This document shows positions 1-8,624 of a stretch of 61,318 nucleotides of DNA, in pieces. The notes beneath the pieces were generated by a model. The model ran no database searches and was not told the DNA's origin. It saw nothing but the letters and a program-made list of their open reading frames with translations. Numbering within the stretch: the stretch's first letter is position 1; every line of letters starts with the position of its first letter. The stretch is from the NCBI GenBank assembly GCA_900543755.1, contig UQSP01000006.1, positions 1-61,318 of the forward strand, read 5' to 3'. The translations under genes and the position numbers were made by a program. The stretch comes from an uncultured Eubacteriales bacterium. GTDB lineage: Bacteria > Bacillota > Clostridia > Christensenellales > Pumilibacteraceae.

Positions 1-6
1 GCGCAT

Positions 7-40
7 GTCTCGTGGGCTCGGAGATGTGTATAAGAGACAG
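7..40 (+). other. Nextera transposase adapter (artefact)
   Basis: The first bases after six index-like nucleotides read GTCTCGTGGGCTCGG followed by the 19-bp mosaic end AGATGTGTATAAGAGACAG, the standard Illumina Nextera read-2 adapter. This is library sequence and not genome. Bases 1-6 would be the end of an i7 index. Genomic sequence starts at about 41. Confidence 0.97.
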
Positions 41-62
41 TTCTTAAATTTAACGGATATTG

Positions 63-91
63 TTGAAAAATGTATTGCGATGTGGTAAAAT
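63..91 (+). promoter_or_regulatory. Promoter of the MATE-ispDF operon
   Basis: A -35 box TTGAAA (63-68) and a -10 box TAAAAT (86-91) are separated by 17 bp and fit the housekeeping sigma factor. The first gene starts about 55 bp downstream of the predicted transcription start. The Shine-Dalgarno in front of that gene is weak. Confidence 0.65.
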
Positions 92-151
92 AGATGATAA
101 TCGGGCATATAAAAAAATACGCAAATACATAACGGACAACAAACGGATATC

Positions 152-1711
152 ATGCAAAAAACTGAAATTAAAAAACCGGATTTAGGCACCGGGTCGGTGG
201 GCAAACTGCTTGCAAAGCTTGCATTACCTGCCGTAGCCGCACAAATAATCAACATGCTTTACAACCTTATCGACCGCGTATACGTCGGACGAATCGCGGT
301 AATAGGCACGGACGCTCTTGCGGGATTGGGCGTATGCTTTCCGATAATACTTATAGTATCGGCATTCAGCGCGCTTATAGGCATGGGCGGCGCACCGCTT
401 GCGGCAATACGCATGGGCGAAAAAAAGCGTGAGGAAGCGGAAAAGATTTTTAATAACGGCGTAATCCTGTTGCTTATATTCGGCATAGCTCTTACCGTAG
501 TCCTGCTGTTGTTTTCGCGTCAGCTTTTAGTGCTTTTCGGCTCACCTGCCTCCAGCCTTCCCTACGCGGACGCTTACCTTAGAATTTATGCAATAGGCAC
601 GGTTTTCGTAATGCTTGCGCTTGGACTTAATCCGTTTATTTCCACGCAGGGGTTTGCTTTCATGTCAATGATTACCGTGGCGATAGGCGCAGTGCTTAAC
701 ATAGCGCTTGACCCGCTTTTTATTTTCGCGTTTAACATGGGAGTCAGGGGCGCCGCGCTTGCCACCATACTTTCACAAGCGGTTTCGTGCGTATGGGTGG
801 TATTGTTTTTTGTATCCAAACGCACATCCATCAAGTTAAAACCGTCTTTCTTCAAGCTGCAGCCTTCCGTCTTTTTTCCCATGCTGGCGCTTGGAGTAAC
901 TCCATTTATAATGCAGGCGACGGAAAGCGCGGTTCAAATAGTTTTCAACGTGCAACTTCACGCGTACACGGGCGGCTCCAAAGACTACACGGCGGCGCTG
1001 ACGATTATGATGAGCGTAATGCAGGTTATATCGCTGCCCCTTAACGGACTGGGCACGGGCGCACAGCCGCTTATTTCCTATAATTACGGAGCGGGAAATA
1101 TGACGCGCGTCAAAAAAACAGTCAAATATCTGTTTTTAACCGCTTTGACAGTCTGTTTTATAGTATGGCTATCCTGCCTTACCGTACCTTTTATTTATGC
1201 GTCCATATTCTCGGCAAGCGCGGAAGTCACCGCCATCGTCAACGACTATATGCCCATATTCATGATGGGCTCCATAATGTTTTGCGCTCAGTTCGCACTT
1301 CAGAACGCGTTTCTCGCGCTGGGACAGGCAAAAATATCGATGTTCCTTGCGCTTTTGAGAAAAGTTATACTGCTTATACCGCTTACGTTTATTCTGCCGC
1401 TGATTTTAGGCGTAAAAGGCGTCTTCCTTGCCGAAGGCGTTGCCGACCTTACTGCGGGAACAATAACGGGATTAGCCTTTCTTTTGTCGTTTAAGGGAAT
1501 ATTGCTTAGACGCGAGGCTTTTTTATCCGCTCAAGCCGAAAGGGCCAACGCGGCAGCGAGCGTAACGGGGGACGTAATTCCGATGAACGCGCAAAACACG
1601 CCCTCTGTTTCCGCCGAAGAATTATCGGAGAAAACTTTAGCGGAAGAAAGCTTGTCAATCGGCGAAAACTCCGAAGCGCAAAACACAGACACGGAGAATA
1701 AAGCGGAATGA
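152..1711 (+). CDS. MATE family multidrug/cation efflux transporter
   Basis: An integral-membrane secondary transporter of the MATE family, which exports cationic drugs or metabolites in exchange for Na+ or H+. The 519-residue sequence opens with the family hallmark (KLALPAVAAQIINMLYNLID, residues about 22-41) and shows about twelve hydrophobic segments in two homologous halves; the second half starts near residue 235. The C-terminal 60 residues are a hydrophilic, Ala/Glu/Thr-rich tail that is probably cytosolic and is not part of the core fold. It is the first gene of a four-gene set and its stop overlaps the ATG of ybaK (ATGA). The substrate cannot be told from sequence. The start lacks a strong Shine-Dalgarno, but no later ATG would preserve the N-terminal motif. 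Confidence 0.93.
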   Translation: MQKTEIKKPDLGTGSVGKLLAKLALPAVAAQIINMLYNLIDRVYVGRIAVIGTDALAGLGVCFPIILIVSAFSALIGMGGAPLAAIRMGEKKREEAEKIFNNGVILLLIFGIALTVVLLLFSRQLLVLFGSPASSLPYADAYLRIYAIGTVFVMLALGLNPFISTQGFAFMSMITVAIGAVLNIALDPLFIFAFNMGVRGAALATILSQAVSCVWVVLFFVSKRTSIKLKPSFFKLQPSVFFPMLALGVTPFIMQATESAVQIVFNVQLHAYTGGSKDYTAALTIMMSVMQVISLPLNGLGTGAQPLISYNYGAGNMTRVKKTVKYLFLTALTVCFIVWLSCLTVPFIYASIFSASAEVTAIVNDYMPIFMMGSIMFCAQFALQNAFLALGQAKISMFLALLRKVILLIPLTFILPLILGVKGVFLAEGVADLTAGTITGLAFLLSFKGILLRREAFLSAQAERANAAASVTGDVIPMNAQNTPSVSAEELSEKTLAEESLSIGENSEAQNTDTENKAE

Positions 1712-2196
1712 AAGAAGCGAAAACAAACGCCATGCGCATAATGGAGCGAAATAAAATCGACTACGAAGTACACGCTTTTGAAATCGACCCTGAAAATTAC
1801 GTTTCTTTAGGCGAAGACAACGCGGTGGAAAAAGTGGGACTGCCCGCGGACAGAGTTTTCAAAACAATAGTAACCAAGGGCAAAAGCGGAGCGTATTATG
1901 TATTCATGCTGCCCGTAAACCGAGAACTCGACCTGAAGAAATGCGCGGCGGCGGTAAGTGAAAAATCCGTCGAGCCTCTTCACCTTAAGGAGCTTTTGCC
2001 TGTTACGGGCTATGTGAGAGGGGGCTGCTCCCCCGTAGGCATGAAGAAACAATTTCCGACAGTAACGCACCTGACTGCTTTAGATTGCGACACGATAGTT
2101 TACAGCGCGGGAAGACCGGGCGTGATGATGGAAACTTCTCCCCTTGCGCTTGAAAAGGCGGCGGGAGTCAAATTTGAAAACATTGTGAGGGAATAA
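1708..2196 (+). CDS. ybaK: Cys-tRNA(Pro)/Cys-tRNA(Cys) deacylase YbaK
   Basis: A 162-residue single-domain trans-editing enzyme that hydrolyses Cys-tRNA(Pro) misacylated by prolyl-tRNA synthetase. The sequence has the YbaK order: a start rich in basic residues, VFKTIVTKG near residue 50, the central GYVRGGCSPVGMKKQFPT block near residues 96-113 and a C-terminal SAGRPGVMMETSP block. Length and motifs are normal for the family. It overlaps the upstream MATE gene by 4 bp and is followed after 2 bp by an S4-domain gene, which points to translational coupling. Its neighbours RqcP and YbaK both act on tRNA or translation quality. Confidence 0.93.
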   Translation: MKEAKTNAMRIMERNKIDYEVHAFEIDPENYVSLGEDNAVEKVGLPADRVFKTIVTKGKSGAYYVFMLPVNRELDLKKCAAAVSEKSVEPLHLKELLPVTGYVRGGCSPVGMKKQFPTVTHLTALDCDTIVYSAGRPGVMMETSPLALEKAAGVKFENIVRE

Positions 2197-2198
2197 CC

Positions 2199-2441
2199 GT
2201 GAGACTGGACAAATTTTTAAAAGTATCCAGAATTTTAAAGCGTCGCACCGTCGCCGCGGAAGCCTGTGAAAAAGGCAAAGTAAACGTAAACGGCAAAGAA
2301 GGTAAGCCCGGCACAAAACTTAAAATCGGCGACACGGTCACCATAGAATTCGGAACGTCATCTTTGAAATTCAAAGTGCTGGACCTTAACGAAAAAGCGG
2401 GCAAAGCCGAGGCGGGACTGATGTATGAAATCATCGCTTAA
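2199..2441 (+). CDS. rqcP: S4-domain RNA-binding protein, RqcP/YabO-like
   Basis: An 80-residue protein made of one S4 RNA-binding domain. It begins MRLDKFLKVSRILKRRTVA and carries the GKVNVNGKEGKPGTKLKIGD loop, as in Bacillus YabO/RqcP and Hsp15. RqcP helps add Ala tails to stalled nascent chains on 50S subunits in ribosome-associated quality control. The start is GTG at 2199, two bases after the ybaK stop. The last 17 bp overlap the start of ispDF. Assignment to RqcP rather than generic Hsp15 rests on length and a Firmicute origin and is an inference. Confidence 0.88.
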   Translation: MRLDKFLKVSRILKRRTVAAEACEKGKVNVNGKEGKPGTKLKIGDTVTIEFGTSSLKFKVLDLNEKAGKAEAGLMYEIIA

Positions 2442-3537
2442 AGTCACTGCCGTCGTATTGTGCGCCGGAATGGGCGAACGCGCCAAGCTGGGTTACAACA
2501 AAATTCTGCACCCTTACGGCGGATGCAGCGTGGCGGCAAGAACGGTAAAAAAATTCGAACGCTTTGACAGAATTGTCGTGGTTTGTTCGCCCGAGGACAA
2601 GGAAACCTTAAAAAGTCTTATCGATTGCGAAAAAGCCGAATACGTTTACGGCGGCGCAACCCGCACCGAAAGCGTGAGGAACGCGCTTAAAGCCGTAGTA
2701 AATACGGATATCGTCATAATTCACGACGGTGCCCGTCCCTTTGTCACAAAAGAAATTATCGATAAAAGTGTTGCTTCCGCCATAGAATACGGAAGCGGAA
2801 TAGCCGCAATCAAATCGGTAAACGCAATAAAATACTTTAAAGACGGAAAAGCCGTTACGCTTAACCGCGACAACGTTTTTTCCGTGCAGACGCCGCAGTC
2901 CTTCCGTTTCGACGAGATAAAAAAAGCTTACGACTCGGTTGCGGGTAATTTTGCCGACGACAGCGAAGTGTACGAGCTTGCAGGGTTTTCCCCCACGCTT
3001 ACCGAAGGCAGCCGAGACAACGTAAAACTTACCGAACCTGCCGATTTTTTCGGGCTGAACGGTGTTTGCAGAATAGGCTTCGGGTTTGACGTGCACAGAT
3101 TCGAGAAAGGTCGGGACCTTATTCTTTGCGGAAGAAAGTTCGATTACGAAAAAGGGCTTTTGGGGCACAGCGACGCGGACGCGCCCGTGCACGCGATAAT
3201 GGACGCGCTTTTATCTGCCGCGGGAATGCCCGATATTGGCGTACTCTTTCCCGACAACGACCCGAAATACAAGGACGCAAACAGCATTAAACTACTTGAA
3301 TCCGTGAGAGAATCGGTTTGTTCCCGATTCGAAATAGTCAACGTGTCAGTCTGCATAATAGCGCAAAAGCCTAAAATTGCGCCTTACGTTTCGCAAATGC
3401 GGCAAAATCTTGCAAACGCGCTTAATATTGCAGCGGAGCGTGTAAACATTTCCGCGACCACGTCCGAGCTTTTGGGAATAACCGGTGACGGAAGCGGGCT
3501 TGCGGCATCGGCGGACGTATTGATTAAACTGATATAA
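2425..3537 (+). CDS. ispDF: Bifunctional IspD-IspF (MEP pathway)
   Basis: A 370-residue fusion of two enzymes of the methylerythritol phosphate isoprenoid pathway. Residues about 5-205 are the IspD cytidylyltransferase (AVVLCAGMGERAK nucleotide loop, IIHDGARPF near residue 92, TPQSF). Residues about 212-370 are IspF, the cyclodiphosphate synthase: RIGFGFDVHRFEKG carries the zinc-binding Asp and His, LLGHSDADAPVHAIMDAL the second His and Asp, and the end has ATTSELLGITGDGSG. The intermediate enzyme IspE is not here. IspDF fusions occur in alphaproteobacteria, Campylobacter and some Clostridia. The start overlaps the S4 gene by 17 bp, and a bidirectional terminator follows. Confidence 0.93.
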   Translation: MKSSLKVTAVVLCAGMGERAKLGYNKILHPYGGCSVAARTVKKFERFDRIVVVCSPEDKETLKSLIDCEKAEYVYGGATRTESVRNALKAVVNTDIVIIHDGARPFVTKEIIDKSVASAIEYGSGIAAIKSVNAIKYFKDGKAVTLNRDNVFSVQTPQSFRFDEIKKAYDSVAGNFADDSEVYELAGFSPTLTEGSRDNVKLTEPADFFGLNGVCRIGFGFDVHRFEKGRDLILCGRKFDYEKGLLGHSDADAPVHAIMDALLSAAGMPDIGVLFPDNDPKYKDANSIKLLESVRESVCSRFEIVNVSVCIIAQKPKIAPYVSQMRQNLANALNIAAERVNISATTSELLGITGDGSGLAASADVLIKLI

Positions 3538-3562
3538 AAATTTAAAACTATATGAAAATCAA

Positions 3563-3600
3563 AAAAGGCGCCGAATAAATATCGGTGCCTTTTCCGTTTT
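3563..3600. terminator. Bidirectional terminator, ispDF / gerAC
   Basis: The stem AAAAGGCGCCGA (3563-3574) pairs with TCGGTGCCTTTT (3582-3593) with one G-T pair, followed on the plus strand by TTTCCGTTTT and flanked by an A-run usable from the minus strand. It lies between the convergent ispDF and ger operons. Confidence 0.85.
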
Positions 3601-4843
3601 ACTTGAATTTGACTTTAATGTCGTAGTCCACTTGCATTGCGGACAAAATATTTTCCTTGTCGGGATAATTATTATAGTCGTTATAATGGAATTTATACAA
3701 GTTCGTCGTCAGTCCCATAGCGTCGCAATCGCACTCCTTCATGACGTTTATAACGCTGACAAGCTCGTTTTCTATCTTGACGGCAAATTGATTTTTGATG
3801 TTTTGGTTAATTTCCTCTTCGCTTATGCCGTAATACTTAAACAAATCGCTGAGCTTGTATCTGTCTTCAAGTTCGAGCAGAACCTCCACTGACATTTTCG
3901 TTTGGGGAACTCCGTTGTTTATCCCGGTTTTGATTTTAAATTTTTTGGAACGCAGCTGGCAGAAAATCTGTCCTACTTCGATATCCTGAACCTTTAAGTT
4001 TTCCAAAGATACAAGGCCTTGCGTTGAAGTTTTGTCCGACCAGGTAAATCCGCGGGTCTGCTCGTCGTCAAGGAATTTTATCTGTCGGCCGTCGCGATAA
4101 AAGGCTATTTTGGAAAGAGACTTGATTTCGGTTTCTCCTTTTTTATCCTCTCCGCTGCCGGATGACTGACCTTCATCGGAACCTCCATCGGACGGTTTTT
4201 CCTGATCGGAACCGCTGTCTTTTTTCCCTATTTCGATACAAGGTATATAAGAACTTTTGGTAACGCTGCCTGTTTCCGACAAAAACTTTAAAAGAGTAAT
4301 TGACGGCATATTGGTATCGAGTGCGTTGTGTTCGATAAGTTTTGATAAGCCGTTACTGCTGGCTTCAGACAGCATATTGGACATTTCAATGGTTTCTTTT
4401 GCGGATTTACCGAGCGAAAGCACAAGATATGCGCCGGGAATGATTTTACCCGAAGCCATAAGGTAATTGAGATGAGGTAAAATGCTTTCGTCGCCGAAAG
4501 TGTCTCCTATGACAATAAGCCCGCACAATCCAAGCTCCAGTTTCTTACCCATCTTCAGGCTTAACTTTTCAAACGCCGCACTGACCGAATCCGCCTCTAC
4601 CCCCACGTTAAGGCGCATTGTGGAACCGTTCTGGCTTTCCTGAGGCATAACCGCAGTTGCGGAAACACGGTATTGGTCCTCAACTTTGTCAAGACCTATC
4701 GAAGTCAAAAGAAGTTTTGTTTCTATTTCCGGTCTGTTGGTTACGCTTTTAGGCGACAAAATCAGAACCAAAACAAAAAACAAAATCATCAACTTGTAAA
4801 TTTTAAGCAGTTTGGTTTTGTTTTTCGGAGTTCTTAAATCCAT
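3599..4843 (-). CDS. gerAC: Ger(x)C family spore germination protein (GerAC-like)
   Basis: C subunit of a germinant receptor, which normally sits on the outer face of the spore inner membrane as a lipoprotein. The 414 residues show an N-terminal hydrophobic segment (about 15-31), then ETKLLLTSIGLDK, the alpha/beta repeats of the Ger(x)C fold, a Gly/Ser/Asp-rich linker (about 207-237) and the conserved C-terminal domain. The usual lipobox Cys (normally in a GCWD-like motif) is absent: no Cys occurs before residue 100. The protein may therefore be held by an uncleaved signal anchor. It is last in gerAA-gerAB-gerAC and overlaps gerAB by 41 bp. Confidence 0.88.
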   Translation of the reverse strand: MDLRTPKNKTKLLKIYKLMILFFVLVLILSPKSVTNRPEIETKLLLTSIGLDKVEDQYRVSATAVMPQESQNGSTMRLNVGVEADSVSAAFEKLSLKMGKKLELGLCGLIVIGDTFGDESILPHLNYLMASGKIIPGAYLVLSLGKSAKETIEMSNMLSEASSNGLSKLIEHNALDTNMPSITLLKFLSETGSVTKSSYIPCIEIGKKDSGSDQEKPSDGGSDEGQSSGSGEDKKGETEIKSLSKIAFYRDGRQIKFLDDEQTRGFTWSDKTSTQGLVSLENLKVQDIEVGQIFCQLRSKKFKIKTGINNGVPQTKMSVEVLLELEDRYKLSDLFKYYGISEEEINQNIKNQFAVKIENELVSVINVMKECDCDAMGLTTNLYKFHYNDYNNYPDKENILSAMQVDYDIKVKFK

Positions 4844-5978
4844 TTTTCTTCTCCTTGATTTCTTTACCGTTTAAAAGTTTAGGAGTATGATAATTAGGTT
4901 TGTATTTTATTACGCTCAGCAACAAAAGCAAACCGGGCATTATAAACGCGGGCGGACAGACGATGTATTTCATAACACCCGTACAAACCAAGAATACGGT
5001 ATTTTCGTTTTCCAGAAAAAATTCGGAAATAACGTACAAGGCAACGGCGCAAGACACGGCTATAACATAATTGTTTCTGCTGTTTATGACAAAGGAAACG
5101 TTACGGGTAAGGAAATAAAAAATCAAGGCAAGTTTCATAAAAACGCTTAACATCCACACGCAATAAAAAAGCAGGTCGAATCTGCCGTAATCGTGCGCGC
5201 CCAGACTGAACTGAGTCATGTTACTCACGTTGTTTCCGTAATCTATAAGCGTACCCATGTTGGCATAAGTTGCAAAAAGCATGGTAGAGAAAAACATCAC
5301 CAACAGACTTGCAAAAAGTTTGCTTATCATCGTCGCCAGCACAAACCCTTTTCCGAGTTTGACGTTTCCCAAAAAAATCAGCAAAAAAGTTATATCGCCG
5401 AACCATACCGGAAAGGTGATAAGTCCTTCGGCTACGGGCGCAAATCCGTTTTCCAATACCGGCATCAGATTATCGCCCTGCATATCTCCTATTAACAGCC
5501 CCGTAAGCACAAGAGTACTTATTAAAACTATGGGTAAAATAATTTCCGCTGTGCGGCCCATTGCGCGCAACGAGCGTATCGCAAACGACGCAAGCAGTAC
5601 AAGCAAAGGAATTATCATTATCGCCCAACCTATTTCCGCATACATCGTTACGGAAAAGAACATTTTAATTTCGCTTATAATCAGTATGGCTTTTAACACG
5701 AAAAAGGAAGAGAACAACACTACGACAATTCTCGAAACAACTTTTCCGAGAGTTTCGCTGAGTATATCGTATATTGTTTTGTCCGGATTTCGTTTTGCGG
5801 TAATGAGAAAAAAAGTCAGGCTTATAAACTCAAACGCAATCCAGATTCCCATGACTATATAACTGTCTTTGCCTACTATTCTGAGCATTAACGCGGGAAG
5901 CATGAACATTTTTACGGCAAGCGCGACTAAAAACTGAATAGCTACAAACTGTTTTATGCTGACCTGTTTACCTTCCAT
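4803..5978 (-). CDS. gerAB: Spore germination permease GerAB
   Basis: B subunit of the germinant receptor, an APC-superfamily transporter-like membrane protein that binds the germinant. It is 391 residues with about ten transmembrane helices. It starts with a short cytosolic stretch (KQVSIKQFVAIQFL), has a conserved PALMLRIVGKDSYIVM loop after helix 1 and the typical VLENGFAPVAEGL extracytoplasmic segment near residue 180. The final 35 residues are hydrophilic and basic. It overlaps gerAA by 11 bp and gerAC by 41 bp, consistent with a single transcript and stoichiometric assembly. Confidence 0.92.
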   Translation of the reverse strand: MEGKQVSIKQFVAIQFLVALAVKMFMLPALMLRIVGKDSYIVMGIWIAFEFISLTFFLITAKRNPDKTIYDILSETLGKVVSRIVVVLFSSFFVLKAILIISEIKMFFSVTMYAEIGWAIMIIPLLVLLASFAIRSLRAMGRTAEIILPIVLISTLVLTGLLIGDMQGDNLMPVLENGFAPVAEGLITFPVWFGDITFLLIFLGNVKLGKGFVLATMISKLFASLLVMFFSTMLFATYANMGTLIDYGNNVSNMTQFSLGAHDYGRFDLLFYCVWMLSVFMKLALIFYFLTRNVSFVINSRNNYVIAVSCAVALYVISEFFLENENTVFLVCTGVMKYIVCPPAFIMPGLLLLLSVIKYKPNYHTPKLLNGKEIKEKKNGFKNSEKQNQTA

Positions 5979-7398
5979 CAGCGCCGTTCCCCCTTCTTCT
6001 TTTATTTTTGTTCTTTATACTTAAAGGCCTGTTATTCATTCTTAAAAGCGAAGCTCGGTAAAACGAGTCCTTAAGATCGGCAAATATAAGCGGTGCGAAA
6101 GGCGACATATACGGCACGCCGAAGCCGCTTAAAGAACACAGATACAGTACCAGGTACAGTATTCCGCAAAGCAGCAGATACATTCCGCCCAATCCCCCAA
6201 GCACCGTAAACGCCACTCTCAGCAGCGTCATCGTCCCCTCCTGATTGGGCGCAGTGTACAGCGCGATGGAACTAAGCGCGGTTATCATGACCGCGGGCGA
6301 ACTGATTATGCCTGCCTTTACTGCAGTATCTCCAAGCACAAGCGCGCCCACTATACTCATCGCCATGCCTACCGCGCGCGGCATTCTCACGCTTGCCTCG
6401 CGGATAATTTCAAACAGTAAAATTACAAACAAAACCTCCGTAAGCGGCGAAAGCGGAATTCCGTTTACCGACGTCATTACGGTAATCAAAAACCTTAAAG
6501 GTATCATGCTGTAATGAAATTCCTGCAACGCAACGTAAAGACCGGGGAGCAGTATGGAAAAGAATACGGACATTATTCTGATAATTCTCAGAAATGTCGC
6601 CAAAGAGGCGCGTTCGTAATAGTCCTCGCTGCTTTGATAATCTTCCACCAGCATAAACGGTACGGTTAACACCATTGGAGAGCCGTCTACCACTATGGCG
6701 ACTCTTCCCTCCAGCATCTTGGAAACTATTATATCGGGTTTTTCGCTTATACCCGTCTGATGAAATACGGACAAAGGCCGCTCTTCCAGCACGGGCTGAA
6801 GATAATGGCTGTCAATCACGGCGTCAACGTCAATGCTCTTAAGCTTTTTCCTGACGCTGTCCACAAGTTCTTTGTCCGCAACATTGCTTAAATACACAAG
6901 CGCCACGACCGTATTGCCTATTCTGCCGATATGCATCTTTTCTATCGCAAGTCCCGGACTCTTCACTCGCCTCTCTATAAGAGAAAGATTAGTCTTAAGG
7001 TCCTCAATAAATCCTTCCCTGGGCCCTCGCATAACCGTCGAAGTGGGAGGTTCGGATATGGAACGCTTGTCCCATTTCCTTAAATTGACTACGATAAACT
7101 CTTTTAAGCCTTCCACGAAAATAATTCCGTCGCCCGAAAGAATCAGCTGCTTTGCCCCCTCCTGATCTACGGAAGTCTTTGTTTCCGCGATGTAAATAAC
7201 CGATTTTACCAATCCTTCGGCAGTAATTTTACCGTCACAGAAATGTTCCAGCGCGCGTAAAAGCTCGCTTAAAAGCGCAGAATCGGTTAAATCAGGATTG
7301 TAAAGAATAACCGCGTCCGTTTTATTTATTTTAAATTCTCTTTTTACAAGCAAATCCGGCGTTGCGAACTCGCTTACTATGGAGTCTGCTCTTTTCAT
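5968..7398 (-). CDS. gerAA: Spore germination protein GerAA
   Basis: A subunit of the nutrient germinant receptor. The 476 residues comprise a soluble N-terminal domain (about 1-250) with RKWDKRSISEPPTSTVMRGP and FIEDLKTNLSLIERRVKSP, the strongest GerA-family blocks, followed by DGSPMVLTVPFMLVEDYQS and a C-terminal membrane part of about five helices including GIPLSPLTEVLFVILLFEII. The C-terminus is short and basic. Germination genes are transcribed in the forespore, but I could not assign a convincing SigG promoter, and no clear Shine-Dalgarno precedes the ATG. A terminator for the upstream uxuA operon lies at 7449-7512, so the ger operon is independent. Confidence 0.93.
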   Translation of the reverse strand: MKRADSIVSEFATPDLLVKREFKINKTDAVILYNPDLTDSALLSELLRALEHFCDGKITAEGLVKSVIYIAETKTSVDQEGAKQLILSGDGIIFVEGLKEFIVVNLRKWDKRSISEPPTSTVMRGPREGFIEDLKTNLSLIERRVKSPGLAIEKMHIGRIGNTVVALVYLSNVADKELVDSVRKKLKSIDVDAVIDSHYLQPVLEERPLSVFHQTGISEKPDIIVSKMLEGRVAIVVDGSPMVLTVPFMLVEDYQSSEDYYERASLATFLRIIRIMSVFFSILLPGLYVALQEFHYSMIPLRFLITVMTSVNGIPLSPLTEVLFVILLFEIIREASVRMPRAVGMAMSIVGALVLGDTAVKAGIISSPAVMITALSSIALYTAPNQEGTMTLLRVAFTVLGGLGGMYLLLCGILYLVLYLCSLSGFGVPYMSPFAPLIFADLKDSFYRASLLRMNNRPLSIKNKNKRRRGNGADGR

Positions 7399-7441
7399 AT
7401 ATTTTATGTTTTGTATATTGACTGTTTTTTATCGCTTTAAA

Positions 7442-7512
7442 TAAAAAAAGACTCCGATTTATTTTATCCGTCAAAAAAGCAAATAGCTTTTTGCGGTTGA
7501 AAACCGAAGTCT
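7442..7512 (-). terminator. Terminator of the Gfo-uxuA operon
   Basis: On the minus strand AGACTTCGGTTT (7512-7501) pairs with AAATCGGAGTCT (7460-7449) over 12 bp with two G-T pairs, followed by a T-run. The 40-nt loop contains a second hairpin (GCAAAAAGC...GCTTTTTTG), giving a branched structure. Confidence 0.8.
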
Positions 7513-7549
7513 GTACTTAAATATGGTTTTTAATTATATTATTTGACTT

Positions 7550-8593
7550 TTATTTACTGTTTTTTTCCTTTTCGGCAGCTTCGAAAAGTCCGTTGATATA
7601 AGCGGCGCCCAGCGCGCGGTCATACAATCCGTAACCCGGTTTTCCGCTTTCGCCCCAGATGTTTCTGCCGTGGTCGGGGCGGACGTATCCGTCAAAGCCG
7701 CCGTTTACAAGTGCCTTGACTATTGCGTACATATCAAGAGAACCACACGCGCTTAAATGCGCAGTTTCGGCAAAATCGCGCTCTTTGGAAAAGCCGATGT
7801 TTCTTAAATGTGCAAAGTGAATTCTGCCCTGTGCGGCATATTTTTCGGCAAGGCGCACAAGGTCGGGCCTGCCCGCGCCCAGACTGCCCGTACAGAGAGT
7901 AAGTCCGTTTGCTTTGGACGGTACCGCGGCAAAAAGCCTGTCAAGGTCTTTTTCGCACGAAACTATACGCGGCAATCCGAAAAGGTCCCACGGCGGGTCA
8001 TCGGGATGCACCGCCATATTTATGCCGCACTCCTCGCACACGGGGATAATCCTTTCAAGAAAATAAACATAATTTTCGAAAAGCTTATCGCGGTCCACCG
8101 ATTTATAGGCGTTAAGAAGAGCGCCGAGTTCCTCCGCAGAATAGCTTTCGTCCCATCCGGGAAGCGAAAGATGCTCGGGGTCCAGCTTAACTATATCTTC
8201 CTCGCGGTAAGCAAGCGAATAGGAGCCGTCGTCGTTGCGCTTGTCGAGCACGGTACGCACCCAGTCGAAAACGGGCATAAAATTGTAGCAGATTACTTTT
8301 ACTCCCGCTTCGGCAAGACGGCGAATGTTGGTTTTATACGCCTCGATGTATTCGTCGCGTTTTCCTCTTCCCAGTTTAATATCTTCGTGGACGGGCACGC
8401 TTTCAATAACTTCCATTTTTAAACCCGCTTTTTCGCAGGCGGTTTTAAGTTCATTTACGGAATCACGGCTCCACTCGTTTCCCGGCGGAACGTCGTAAAC
8501 CGCCGTAACCACGCCCGTCATTCCGGGAATCTGTCTAATGTAATCAAGAGGTATGGAATCCTTAAGTCCGTACCATCTGAACGTCATTTTCAT
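7550..8593 (-). CDS. uxuA: Mannonate dehydratase
   Basis: Converts D-mannonate to 2-keto-3-deoxy-D-gluconate, the central step of glucuronate catabolism. The 347 residues are a xylose-isomerase-like TIM barrel. Family motifs are TFRWYGLKDSIPL at the start, VICYNFMPVFDWVRT near residue 104, MAVHPDDPPWDLFGLPRIV near residue 202, LCTGSLGAGRPD, HFAHLRNI and the C-terminal DHGRNIWGE, which supply His, Cys and Asp ligands for the divalent metal. Length matches the short Gram-positive form. It is the second gene of an operon with an oxidoreductase 31 bp upstream. The partner steps UxuB (24539-25369) and Eda (23842-24474) lie in the same region. Confidence 0.95.
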   Translation of the reverse strand: MKMTFRWYGLKDSIPLDYIRQIPGMTGVVTAVYDVPPGNEWSRDSVNELKTACEKAGLKMEVIESVPVHEDIKLGRGKRDEYIEAYKTNIRRLAEAGVKVICYNFMPVFDWVRTVLDKRNDDGSYSLAYREEDIVKLDPEHLSLPGWDESYSAEELGALLNAYKSVDRDKLFENYVYFLERIIPVCEECGINMAVHPDDPPWDLFGLPRIVSCEKDLDRLFAAVPSKANGLTLCTGSLGAGRPDLVRLAEKYAAQGRIHFAHLRNIGFSKERDFAETAHLSACGSLDMYAIVKALVNGGFDGYVRPDHGRNIWGESGKPGYGLYDRALGAAYINGLFEAAEKEKNSK

Positions 8594-8624
8594 AAAAAAT
8601 TATTCTCCTTGAAAAAATAGCAAA

